51,485 bases of DNA from a bacterium 1xD42-67. Lineage in GTDB: Bacteria; Bacillota; Clostridia; Oscillospirales; Oscillospiraceae. The position numbers were made by a program, and so were the translations under genes. Location: NCBI GenBank assembly GCA_003612335.1, contig RAYO01000030.1, positions 1 through 51,485 on the forward strand, read 5' to 3'. The first letter of the stretch is position 1; each line of letters begins with the position of its first letter. Positions 45,167 to 51,485 of this stretch are shown piece by piece. The notes below the pieces were generated by a model. The model was not told the origin of the DNA. It saw only the letters and a program-made list of their open reading frames with translations, and ran no database searches.

Positions 45167-45670
45167 ATGGATATGATCTCACTGGCCTGGCTGATCGAGA
45201 CGATGGAGGGGAAGCTGCTGCTCACCATGCTGGTGTCTATGATCCCCATCATCGAGCTGCGGGGGGGGCTGCCCTTCGGGGTGGCCCTGGGCCTGCCCTA
45301 CTACCTGGCCTTCCCGGCGGCGGTGGTGGGCAACCTGATCCCCGCGCCCTTCATCATCGTCTACATCCGCCGGATCTTCGAGCTGATGCGGCGCTACCTG
45401 CCCTGGCTCAACGGCGTGGTGGACAAGCTGGAGCGGAAGGCCCACCTCAAGGGCAGGAAGGTGCAGAAGTATCAGTATCTGGGGCTGTGGCTCTTCGTGG
45501 CGGTCCCCCTGCCGGGGACGGGGGCCTGGACCGGCTCGCTGGCCGCCGCCTTTTTGGGGATGCGGCTGAAGAAGGCCATGCCCGCCGTGGTGCTGGGGGT
45601 CCTCACCGCCGGGTGCATCATGCTGGGCCTGACCCACATGGGCGTCAACCTGTTCTCAGGGGCGATCTGA
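45167..45670 (+). CDS. putative small multi-drug export protein (COG2426 family)
   Basis: The 167-aa protein matches the small multi-drug export family by its SMIPIIELRGGLPFGVALGLPYY and VAVPLPGTGAWTGSLAAAFLGM motifs. Four or five hydrophobic segments are visible. GAGAGGTGACCG lies just before the ATG, overlapping the XRE gene end. The family name implies transport, but the function is not experimentally settled. Confidence 0.87.
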   Translation: MDMISLAWLIETMEGKLLLTMLVSMIPIIELRGGLPFGVALGLPYYLAFPAAVVGNLIPAPFIIVYIRRIFELMRRYLPWLNGVVDKLERKAHLKGRKVQKYQYLGLWLFVAVPLPGTGAWTGSLAAAFLGMRLKKAMPAVVLGVLTAGCIMLGLTHMGVNLFSGAI

Positions 45671-45707
45671 GCGCGCGGCGCATAGGATGCCCCGGAGGTG
45701 CTGACAT

Positions 45708-46040
45708 ATGGGTACATTCTGGGATATCCTGCTGGCCGGGGCCTGTGTCTGCGGGCTGGCTCTCGTGGGCTGGTGGCTCTTCGGGCTGCTGCTGCGCCCC
45801 CTGCCCGGGCGGGAGGCCAAGGTGGTCATCCCCGGCCGGGGGGAGGGGGAGGAGCTGGAGCAGCTGGTGCGCTCCTTCCTCTGGCTGCGGGGGCTGGGGC
45901 TGCTGCGCTGCCCCATCATCATCGCCGACGCGGGCCTGTCCCCTGCCGGCTGGGAGCTGGCCCTGCGCGTCACCGCCCGCTGGCCCGACGTGATCCTGTG
46001 GCCGGCCGGCGATCTGGGAGACTATATTGCGAGAACATGA
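45708..46040 (+). CDS. hypothetical membrane-anchored protein, 110 aa
   Basis: GAGGTG precedes the ATG at 45708. One span (about 6-31) anchors a small soluble domain containing EELEQLVRSFLWLRGLGLLRCPIIIADAG. No family was recognised. It lies between the export protein and recD2. Confidence 0.7.
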   Translation: MGTFWDILLAGACVCGLALVGWWLFGLLLRPLPGREAKVVIPGRGEGEELEQLVRSFLWLRGLGLLRCPIIIADAGLSPAGWELALRVTARWPDVILWPAGDLGDYIART

Positions 46041-46041
46041 T

Positions 46042-46095
46042 GGAGCGGCCGCAGGCCGCCCCAAAGCACGGCCCAGCGGAGCGGTCGTGCTTTGG
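46042..46095. repeat. two hairpins upstream of recD2
   Basis: GCGGCC/GGCCGC (46045-46059) is REP-like when read on the minus strand (GGGGCGGCC). Beside it CCAAAGCACG (46061-46070) pairs perfectly with CGTGCTTTGG (46086-46095), a 10-bp stem with a 15-nt loop. The remaining 90 nt to recD2 contain no gene. Confidence 0.6.
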
Positions 46096-46186
46096 AGAGG
46101 AGGAGCAAGGGAGCGAAATGAGGGATGCTCTCTTGCGAGCGTTCCGAATGGAGCGGACTTTGCGACGACGAAGGAGGCGGTATCCT

Positions 46187-48391
46187 ATGTCAGACCAGGA
46201 ACTGGAGCTGTTGGAGGGGACCGTCTCTGCGTCGATCTATCAGAACGAGGAGAATGGCTATACGATCCTCAAGCTGGACGTCCGGGGGGAGGAGGTCACC
46301 GTGGTGGGCCCCATCGGAGGGGCGTCGCCAGGGGAGCATCTGGCCGTCCAGGGGCGCTGGACCCGCCACCCCACCTACGGCCCCCAGCTGAAGGCGGAGA
46401 TCGTGGAGCGCCGTCTGCCCGAGGGGCTGAAGGAGATCTTCCACTACCTGGTCTCCGGAGCGGTGAAAGGGGTGGGCAAGGCCACCGCCCGGCTGATCGT
46501 GGAGGAGTTCGGGGAGGATTCCCTCACCGTGATCGAGGAGGACCCGGAACAGCTGACCAAGATCCGGGGGATCACCAAGAAGCGGGCCCGCCAGATCGGA
46601 GAGGTCTTCCGCCAGCAGATGGGGTCCCGGCGGCTGCTGGAGTTCCTGGCGGAACACCAGCTCCCCCTGGAGCTGGCCGCCCAGCTGCGCCGGGCTTACG
46701 GCGACGTGGCCCTGGAGGTGATCCGCTCCGACCCCTACCTGCTGGTGGGTGAGGAGTTCGAGGTGGAGTTCTCCCAGGCGGACGCCCTGGCCCTGTCCTT
46801 GGGGGTGGGAGCTGAGGACCCCCTGCGGCTGGAGGCGGGGCTGCTCTTCGAGCTGGCCCACAACAATTTCAATAACGGACATACCTTCCTCCCCCAGCGC
46901 AAGCTGGTGGCGGCCACCAGCGCCCTGCTGGACGTCCCGGCGGATCTGCTGGAGGACAGCCTGGAGGTCCTGATCCGCCGGGGAGAGGCGGAACAGGAGC
47001 AGGTGGCGGGCCAGGAGGCGGTGTATCTCCCCGCCCTCTATGAGGCGGAGACCTTCATCGCCCGGCGGATCGGGGAGATGAGCCGGGCGGAGCTGCTGCC
47101 CCCCGAGGGGCTGGACGAGCTCATCCGGCGGATCGAGGGGGAGCAGCGGATCTCCTATGCCCCGCGGCAGCGGGCGGCGGTGGAGCTGGCCGCCAGCCGG
47201 CAGGTGATGCTCCTCACCGGCGGACCGGGGACGGGCAAGACCACCTGCCTGCGGGGGGTGCTGGCCCTCTTCGAGAGGATGGGCCTGGAGACCGCCCTGG
47301 CCGCCCCCACCGGACGGGCGGCCAAACGGCTGGGAGAGCTGTGCTCTGCTGAGGCCTCCACCATCCACCGCCTGCTGGAGACAGGATTCGACCCCCGGTC
47401 GGGGAAGCTGGTGTTCACCCGGAACTCCTACGACCCCCTGAAGGCGGACGCCGTTATCGTGGACGAGACCTCCATGGTGGACGTGCCCCTGATGGCCGCT
47501 CTGCTGGACGCCCTGACGGACGACTGCCGCCTGGTGCTGGTGGGAGACCCGGACCAGCTGCCTTCGGTGGGGCCAGGGGCCCTCTTCGCCGACCTGATCC
47601 GCAGCGGGACGGTCCCCACCGTCCGGCTCACCGAGGTCTTCCGCCAGGCGGCCCAGAGCGCCATCGTCCGCAGCGCCCACATGATCGACCGGGGGGAGGT
47701 GCCCGATCTGCGGCGCAACCAGGGGGACTTCTTCTGCCTGGCCCGCCGGGACCCGGAGGAGGTGCTGGACACCATCGTGGATCTGTGCCGCCGCCGTCTG
47801 CCCGAGCGGATGGGCATCCCGGCTGATCAGATCCAGGTCCTCTCCCCCACCCGCCGCCGGGGGACGGGGACCCGTGCCCTGAACCAGGTCCTCCAGACCG
47901 CCCTCAACCCGCCCCTGGAGGGGAAGGGAGAACGGCGATTCGGCGACTGGGTCTTCCGGGCGGGGGACCGGGTGATGCAGGTGCGCAACAACTATGACAT
48001 CCTCTGGCGGGAGGAGGGCGGGACCGACTCGGGCATGGGGATGTTCAACGGGGACATCGGAGTCATCCGCTCCATCGAGAAGGAGGTCATCACCGTGGAC
48101 TTCGACGGCAAGATCGTGGAGTATCAGCCCGACATGCTGGGAGAGCTGGAGCCCGCCTTCGCCGTCACGGTACATAAGGCCCAGGGCAGTGAATACCGGG
48201 CGGTGATCCTGGCCGCCCTGGAGGGGGCCCCTATGCTCATGACCCGGGGGGTGCTGTACACCGCCGTCACCCGGGCCCGGGAGCTGTTCATCGTGGTGGG
48301 CGACCCTGCCGCTGTGGCCGGGATGGTGGCCAACGACCGCCAGACCCGGCGGTACTCCGGCCTGCGGGCCCGGCTGGCGGAGGAGATATAG
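46187..48391 (+). CDS. recD2: SF1B DNA helicase RecD2
   Basis: The start is the ATG of MSDQELELLEGTVS with GAAGGAGG upstream, giving 734 aa, normal for RecD2 without RecBC. The N-terminal OB-like domain is followed by helix-hairpin-helix repeats (GVGKATARLIVEEF, IRGITKKRARQI). Walker A GGPGTGKTT is near 345, Walker B DETSMVD near 430, and the C-terminal motifs include VHKAQGSEY and YTAVTRARE. It unwinds 5'-3' and acts in repair and replication-fork handling. Confidence 0.96.
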   Translation: MSDQELELLEGTVSASIYQNEENGYTILKLDVRGEEVTVVGPIGGASPGEHLAVQGRWTRHPTYGPQLKAEIVERRLPEGLKEIFHYLVSGAVKGVGKATARLIVEEFGEDSLTVIEEDPEQLTKIRGITKKRARQIGEVFRQQMGSRRLLEFLAEHQLPLELAAQLRRAYGDVALEVIRSDPYLLVGEEFEVEFSQADALALSLGVGAEDPLRLEAGLLFELAHNNFNNGHTFLPQRKLVAATSALLDVPADLLEDSLEVLIRRGEAEQEQVAGQEAVYLPALYEAETFIARRIGEMSRAELLPPEGLDELIRRIEGEQRISYAPRQRAAVELAASRQVMLLTGGPGTGKTTCLRGVLALFERMGLETALAAPTGRAAKRLGELCSAEASTIHRLLETGFDPRSGKLVFTRNSYDPLKADAVIVDETSMVDVPLMAALLDALTDDCRLVLVGDPDQLPSVGPGALFADLIRSGTVPTVRLTEVFRQAAQSAIVRSAHMIDRGEVPDLRRNQGDFFCLARRDPEEVLDTIVDLCRRRLPERMGIPADQIQVLSPTRRRGTGTRALNQVLQTALNPPLEGKGERRFGDWVFRAGDRVMQVRNNYDILWREEGGTDSGMGMFNGDIGVIRSIEKEVITVDFDGKIVEYQPDMLGELEPAFAVTVHKAQGSEYRAVILAALEGAPMLMTRGVLYTAVTRARELFIVVGDPAAVAGMVANDRQTRRYSGLRARLAEEI

Positions 48392-48418
48392 AGCGGAGCC
48401 CCGGAAGGGGCTCCGCTC
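48391..48418. terminator. bidirectional terminator between recD2 and thiD
   Basis: GAGCGGAGCCCC (48391-48402) pairs with GGGGCTCCGCTC (48407-48418) around GGAA, between convergent genes. Confidence 0.88.
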
Positions 48419-48427
48419 TTCAGTCTT

Positions 48428-49228
48428 TTATGGGATGAACTCCCCCTTCAGGGCGAAGAGGTGGTCCAGGGGGCCGCTGCCCGCCCCCAGGTCCAGCATG
48501 GCGGACAGGGCCCCGGTGAGGAAGTCTTTGGCCCGGCGGATGGCGGTCTCCAGGTCCTGGCCCTTGGCCAGGTTGGCGGCGATGGCGGAGGAGAGGGTGC
48601 AGCCGGTGCCGTGGGTGTTGGGGTTGTCCACCCGCCGGGAGCGGAACCAGCGCTCAGCGCCGTCGGGGCGGATCAGGACATCGTTGGCGTCGTTGATCTG
48701 GTGCCCTCCCTTGCACAGCACAGCGCAGCCATACCGCTGGGAGATGGCCCGTCCGGCCCGGACCATCTCCTCCGGGGCGCGGATGGTCAGGCCGGAGAGG
48801 ATCTCTGCCTCCGGGATGTTGGGGGTGAGGAGGGCGGCCAGGGGGAAGAGGCGCTCCTTCAAAGCGTCTACCGCATCCTCGGAGATCAGCCGGTCCCCGC
48901 TGGTGGCCACCATCACCGGGTCCACCACCAGGTTTTTGGCCCTGTGCTCCTCCAGCTTGTCCGCGATGGTGCGGATCAGGGGGATGCTGGCCACCATCCC
49001 GGTCTTCACCGCGTCTGGGAAGATGTCGGTGAAGACGCAGTCCAGCTGCTGGGCCAGGAAGTCGGGGCGGACCTCCATGATACTGGTGACGCCGGTGGTG
49101 TTCTGGGCGACCAGAGCGGTGACCGCGCTCATGGCGTATACGCCGTTGGCGGTCATGGTCTTGATGTCGGCCTGGATCCCGGCGCCTCCGCTGGGGTCCG
49201 TCCCAGCGATCGTCAATGCTGTTTTCAT
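48428..49228 (-). CDS. thiD: hydroxymethylpyrimidine kinase / phosphomethylpyrimidine kinase
   Basis: ThiD phosphorylates HMP to HMP-P and HMP-PP for thiamine synthesis. The 266-aa protein has TIAGTDPSGGAGIQADIKT at 6-24 and HGTGCTLSSAIAANLAKG near 208, the ribokinase-fold anion hole. AAAGGAG precedes the ATG. It is the last gene of a thiM-thiE-HAD-thiD unit. Confidence 0.96.
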   Translation of the reverse strand: MKTALTIAGTDPSGGAGIQADIKTMTANGVYAMSAVTALVAQNTTGVTSIMEVRPDFLAQQLDCVFTDIFPDAVKTGMVASIPLIRTIADKLEEHRAKNLVVDPVMVATSGDRLISEDAVDALKERLFPLAALLTPNIPEAEILSGLTIRAPEEMVRAGRAISQRYGCAVLCKGGHQINDANDVLIRPDGAERWFRSRRVDNPNTHGTGCTLSSAIAANLAKGQDLETAIRRAKDFLTGALSAMLDLGAGSGPLDHLFALKGEFIP

Positions 49229-49267
49229 AGGTGTGTCTCCTTTCGGTCTCGCATTGAAGTTTTCTTA

Positions 49268-49300
49268 CGCGGCACAAGGTGGTGCCCCCGATGTGCCGCG
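49268..49300 (-). terminator. hairpin between the HAD gene and thiD
   Basis: CGCGGCACA (49268-49276) pairs with TGTGCCGCG (49292-49300). On the minus strand GTAAGAAAAC follows, the same tail as after the hairpin at 71-86. It may only partly stop transcription into thiD. Confidence 0.5.
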
Positions 49301-49310
49301 GGGGACAGCG

Positions 49311-49967
49311 TCAGAACCGGGCCAGGAACCCCTCGTCGTCCAGCCGGAGGAGATACCAGTCCGCCAGGGCCCGCAGCTCCTCCTGGTCCTCGGCAGCGGA
49401 GGGGTCGTAGACGGCGGCCACCGGGAAGCCGGCCCCCTTGGCGGTGCGGACAGCGAAGGGGGCGTCCTCGAAGACGATGGTGTCCTGGGGCTGCCCCCCC
49501 AGGCGGCGTGCGGCCTCCAGATAGACATCGGGCCGGTCCTTGCCTGCCCCCACCTCCTCGGAGGAGAGGAGGAACTGGAAATGGTCCCGGACCCCCAGCC
49601 GCCGCAGGCAGGCATCGATGAGGGCGGGGGCGGTGGAGGAGGCCACGCACATGGGGATCCCCGCCTCCCGCAGCTTGTCCAGACAGGTCAGGGCCCCCTC
49701 CTTCAGGGGGACGTCGGTGCGGTAGTGGCCCTCCATCAGGGCGTTGATCGCCTGGGCCACCTCCTCCGCCGTGTGGGACAGGTCCAGCTCCCGGACCAGG
49801 AAAGCGGCGGATTCCGGCATGGTCATGTGGGCGGTCTGGGACAGGAACTCGTCCGAGGGGACGGGGAGGCCCAGGCCCGCCAGATATTCCTGAGAGGATC
49901 TGTTCCAAAAACGCATGGAGTCCACCAGAGTGCCGTCCATGTCGAAGATCGCGAATCGTCTATCCAT
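49311..49967 (-). CDS. HAD-superfamily phosphatase (beta-phosphoglucomutase-like)
   Basis: The 218-aa protein has the catalytic FDMDGTLVDS (8-17), motif II VASSTAP near 117, and motif III/IV VFEDAPFAV near 169. A helical cap lies between residues 18 and 85. It belongs to the HAD IA subgroup. It overlaps thiE by 8 nt and precedes thiD, so a thiamine-phosphate phosphatase role is a reasonable inference from context; a general sugar-phosphate phosphatase is the alternative. Confidence 0.88.
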   Translation of the reverse strand: MDRRFAIFDMDGTLVDSMRFWNRSSQEYLAGLGLPVPSDEFLSQTAHMTMPESAAFLVRELDLSHTAEEVAQAINALMEGHYRTDVPLKEGALTCLDKLREAGIPMCVASSTAPALIDACLRRLGVRDHFQFLLSSEEVGAGKDRPDVYLEAARRLGGQPQDTIVFEDAPFAVRTAKGAGFPVAAVYDPSAAEDQEELRALADWYLLRLDDEGFLARF

Positions 49968-50607
49968 CTGTCATTACCATCCTTTTCGTCAAGTGATAGA
50001 GGGTGCGCGCAGCCTCCCGGACGTCAGGCTGGGCGAAGAGGGCGGAGATCACCGCGACCCCGCAGATCCCGCTGCCCGCCAGCTGGCCCACGTTGTGGGC
50101 GCCGATCCCGCCGATGGCCACCACCGGGATGTCCGCCGCCCGGCAGATCTCACGCAGGACCGTATAGCTGACTGCGCCGGCGTCCTTCTTGGTCCCGGTG
50201 GGGAAGACCGCCCCCACTCCCAGGTAATCGGCCCCCGCCGCCTGAGCGGCCAGGGCCTGCCCCACCGTCTGGACAGATACCCCCAGGATCATATCCGGGC
50301 CGATCCTGGCCCGGACCTGGCCCGCCTCCGTGTCGTGCTGGCCCACGTGGATGCCGTCCGCCCCCGCCTCCACCGCCAGGTCCACATCGTCGTTGATGAG
50401 GAAGGGGACGGACCGCCTCCGGCACAGGGACTGGATCTCTCGGGCCTCGGCCAGGAAAGCGTCGTGGTCCAGGTGCTTCTCCCGGAGCTGGATCATGGTG
50501 GCCCCGCCCTCCAGGGCCTCCGCCACCTGGCTGGCCAGGGTCCGGCCCTCCAGCCAGGTCCGGTCGGTGACGGCGTAGAGGAGCAGGTCCCGCTCATCGC
50601 ACCTCAT
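49960..50607 (-). CDS. thiE: thiamine-phosphate synthase
   Basis: ThiE joins HMP-PP and HET-P to thiamine phosphate. The ATG of MRCDERDLLLYAVTDR lies inside the thiM end (14-nt overlap). The 215-aa protein shows MIQLREK near 38, NDDVDLA near 72, GVGAVFPTGTKKD near 130 and AIGGIG near 170, all canonical. A CTATAG-free overlap start implies coupling to thiM. Confidence 0.96.
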   Translation of the reverse strand: MRCDERDLLLYAVTDRTWLEGRTLASQVAEALEGGATMIQLREKHLDHDAFLAEAREIQSLCRRRSVPFLINDDVDLAVEAGADGIHVGQHDTEAGQVRARIGPDMILGVSVQTVGQALAAQAAGADYLGVGAVFPTGTKKDAGAVSYTVLREICRAADIPVVAIGGIGAHNVGQLAGSGICGVAVISALFAQPDVREAARTLYHLTKRMVMTDG

Positions 50608-51391
50608 ACCGGGCCCCCCTGTCCAGCGCGGCGCCGTCCATGTGGAAGATGGCGTCGATGATCCTGTTCCGATAGGTGGAATTGCCGTCGGAGGGGGCCA
50701 TGTTGGCCCAGCCGGTCTCCCCGGCCAGGCCCATGGCGGCCACGGCGGCGGCGGCGGCCTCCAGCCGGCGGTCGGGGCAGGCGGTGACATAGGCGCAGGC
50801 CAGGGCGGAGAGCTGACAGCCGGTGCCGGTGATCCGGCCCATCTCGGGCCGGCCGTTGCGGATGACGAAGCACCGCTCTCCGTCGGCCACCAGGTCGATG
50901 GCCCCGGTGACGGCGATGACCGCTCCGGTCTCTGCGGCCAGAGACTGGACGAGAGCGATGGGGCCGTCCAAGTCCTCCTCGGTCACCGAGTCGGCCACAT
51001 CGGCGTCCACCCCCCGGGTGGTGCCCGAGCCGGCGGCCAAGGTCTTGATCTCGGAGATGTTCCCCCGGATCACGGCCAGCTCCAGCCCCTCCATCAGCTC
51101 CAGAGCGGTCCTGGTGCGCAGGGCGCTGGCCCCCGCCCCCACCGGGTCCAGCAGGACGGGATGGCCCAGGGCGTTGGCCCGCTTCCCGGCGGCGGACATG
51201 GCGGGGATGGTGCGCTGATCCAGCGTGCCGATGTTGATGACCAGTCCGCCGCAGAGGGAGGTGATGTCCTCCACGTCCTGGATCTCGTCCGACATGATGG
51301 GGCTCCCTCCGCAGGCCAGCAGGACGTTGGCCACGTCGTTGACCGTGACATAGTTGGTGATGCAGTGGACCAGAGGGCCCTTCTCCCGCAC
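50594..51391 (-). CDS. thiM: hydroxyethylthiazole kinase, probably 5'-truncated
   Basis: ThiM phosphorylates hydroxyethylthiazole for salvage into thiamine. HCITNYVTVNDVAN near 9, GAGASALRT and GTGCQLSALACAY near 195 are the family motifs. The first usable start is GTG 51391, which has no good ribosome binding site. Codons upstream (TYLEQV) still resemble the normal N-terminus, but no start codon follows before a stop. The native first few residues seem replaced by foreign sequence at about 51410, so the gene may be impaired. Confidence 0.88.
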   Translation of the reverse strand: MREKGPLVHCITNYVTVNDVANVLLACGGSPIMSDEIQDVEDITSLCGGLVINIGTLDQRTIPAMSAAGKRANALGHPVLLDPVGAGASALRTRTALELMEGLELAVIRGNISEIKTLAAGSGTTRGVDADVADSVTEEDLDGPIALVQSLAAETGAVIAVTGAIDLVADGERCFVIRNGRPEMGRITGTGCQLSALACAYVTACPDRRLEAAAAAVAAMGLAGETGWANMAPSDGNSTYRNRIIDAIFHMDGAALDRGARYEVR

Positions 51392-51409
51392 CTGTTCCAG
51401 ATAAGTCCC

Positions 51410-51485
51410 TAGTGGTCCATAAAATCTAAAAATTGCATAATAGTGGACGCCATGTTATAATGACCCCAGCAGAAACGAGGGGGTC
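51410..51485 (+). other. foreign-looking AT-rich end with an outward promoter
   Basis: The sequence beyond 51410 is AT-rich, unlike thiM. TTGCAT (51433-51438) and consensus TATAAT (51456-51461) are spaced by 17 nt and read out of the window. TAGTGGTC (51410) and TAGTGGAC (51441) are near repeats, and GACCCC (51462-51467) pairs with GGGGTC (51480-51485). It could be the end of an insertion sequence, with the transposase gene outside the window. Confidence 0.5.

Noticed and set aside
46190..48175. 661-codon minus-strand frame opposite recD2
   Set aside because: Antisense of a GC-rich gene with no start signal; recD2 has all helicase motifs.
51392..51485. TPP riboswitch upstream of thiM
   Set aside because: None of the conserved CUGAGA or ACCUGA-type elements is present in the short stretch available.

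Overview
The window reads as a chromosomal stretch of a GC-rich, endospore-forming Clostridia bacterium, most likely in the Oscillospiraceae (Flavonifractor / Intestinimonas / Pseudoflavonifractor / Lawsonibacter type). This rests on the spore maturation pair spmA-spmB, a SpoVT/AbrB regulator, DUF1836, DUF1576 and DegV proteins, an S-layer-homology protein, strong GGAGG ribosome binding sites, and GC-rich codons beside AT-rich sigma-A promoters. The genus is inference; no rRNA gene is present.

Layout. 1-7.7 kb (minus): a 2-hydroxyacid dehydrogenase, prmA, an unknown protein, DegV, DUF1836 and three polytopic membrane proteins. 7.9-10.6 kb: a 64-aa membrane protein, an M42 aminopeptidase and a DUF1576 membrane protein. 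10.6-20.7 kb (minus) is the conserved translation/transcription block rimP-nusA-rnpM-ylxQ-infB-...-rbfA-nrnA-truB-ribF. It is split between infB and rbfA by about 1.5 kb of accessory DNA: a 48-aa ORF, a bidirectional terminator, a divergent XRE-regulator/small-protein pair with a palindromic operator, an array of hairpins, and a DUF559-type nuclease gene. 20.9-26.6 kb: a lipoprotein, pcrA, a secreted protein, an AbrB-type regulator and spmAB. 26.7-32.9 kb: an efflux operon of adaptor, ATPase and FtsX-type permease behind a four-box activator site, followed by an SLH protein. 33-35.5 kb: pyrE, two small proteins and radC. 35.5-44.4 kb: uvrB with a LexA-type box inside its promoter, a RAYT-type Y1 transposase, ybaK, several small proteins and domain fusions, then uvrA. 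44.4-48.4 kb: a second hairpin array, a second divergent XRE/small-protein pair, a small export protein and recD2. 48.4-51.4 kb (minus): thiM-thiE-HAD phosphatase-thiD.

The most interesting layer is the repeats. Two hairpin arrays (14420-14652 and 44405-44580) share the same order of stems, but the stem sequences differ with matching changes on both arms. Short palindromes headed by GTAGGGGC or a close variant are scattered through the window. Two near-identical inverted copies lie inside the coding sequence of the RAYT transposase, the enzyme class known to act on REP-type palindromes. Each hairpin array lies beside an XRE/DUF6809-like gene pair. One array runs into a DUF559 nuclease gene in the middle of a core operon, so rbfA-nrnA now lie downstream of the regulator's promoter region rather than that of nusA-infB.

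No tRNA, rRNA or CRISPR array was seen. The right edge (about 51410-51485) appears to be foreign sequence that cuts off the 5' end of thiM.
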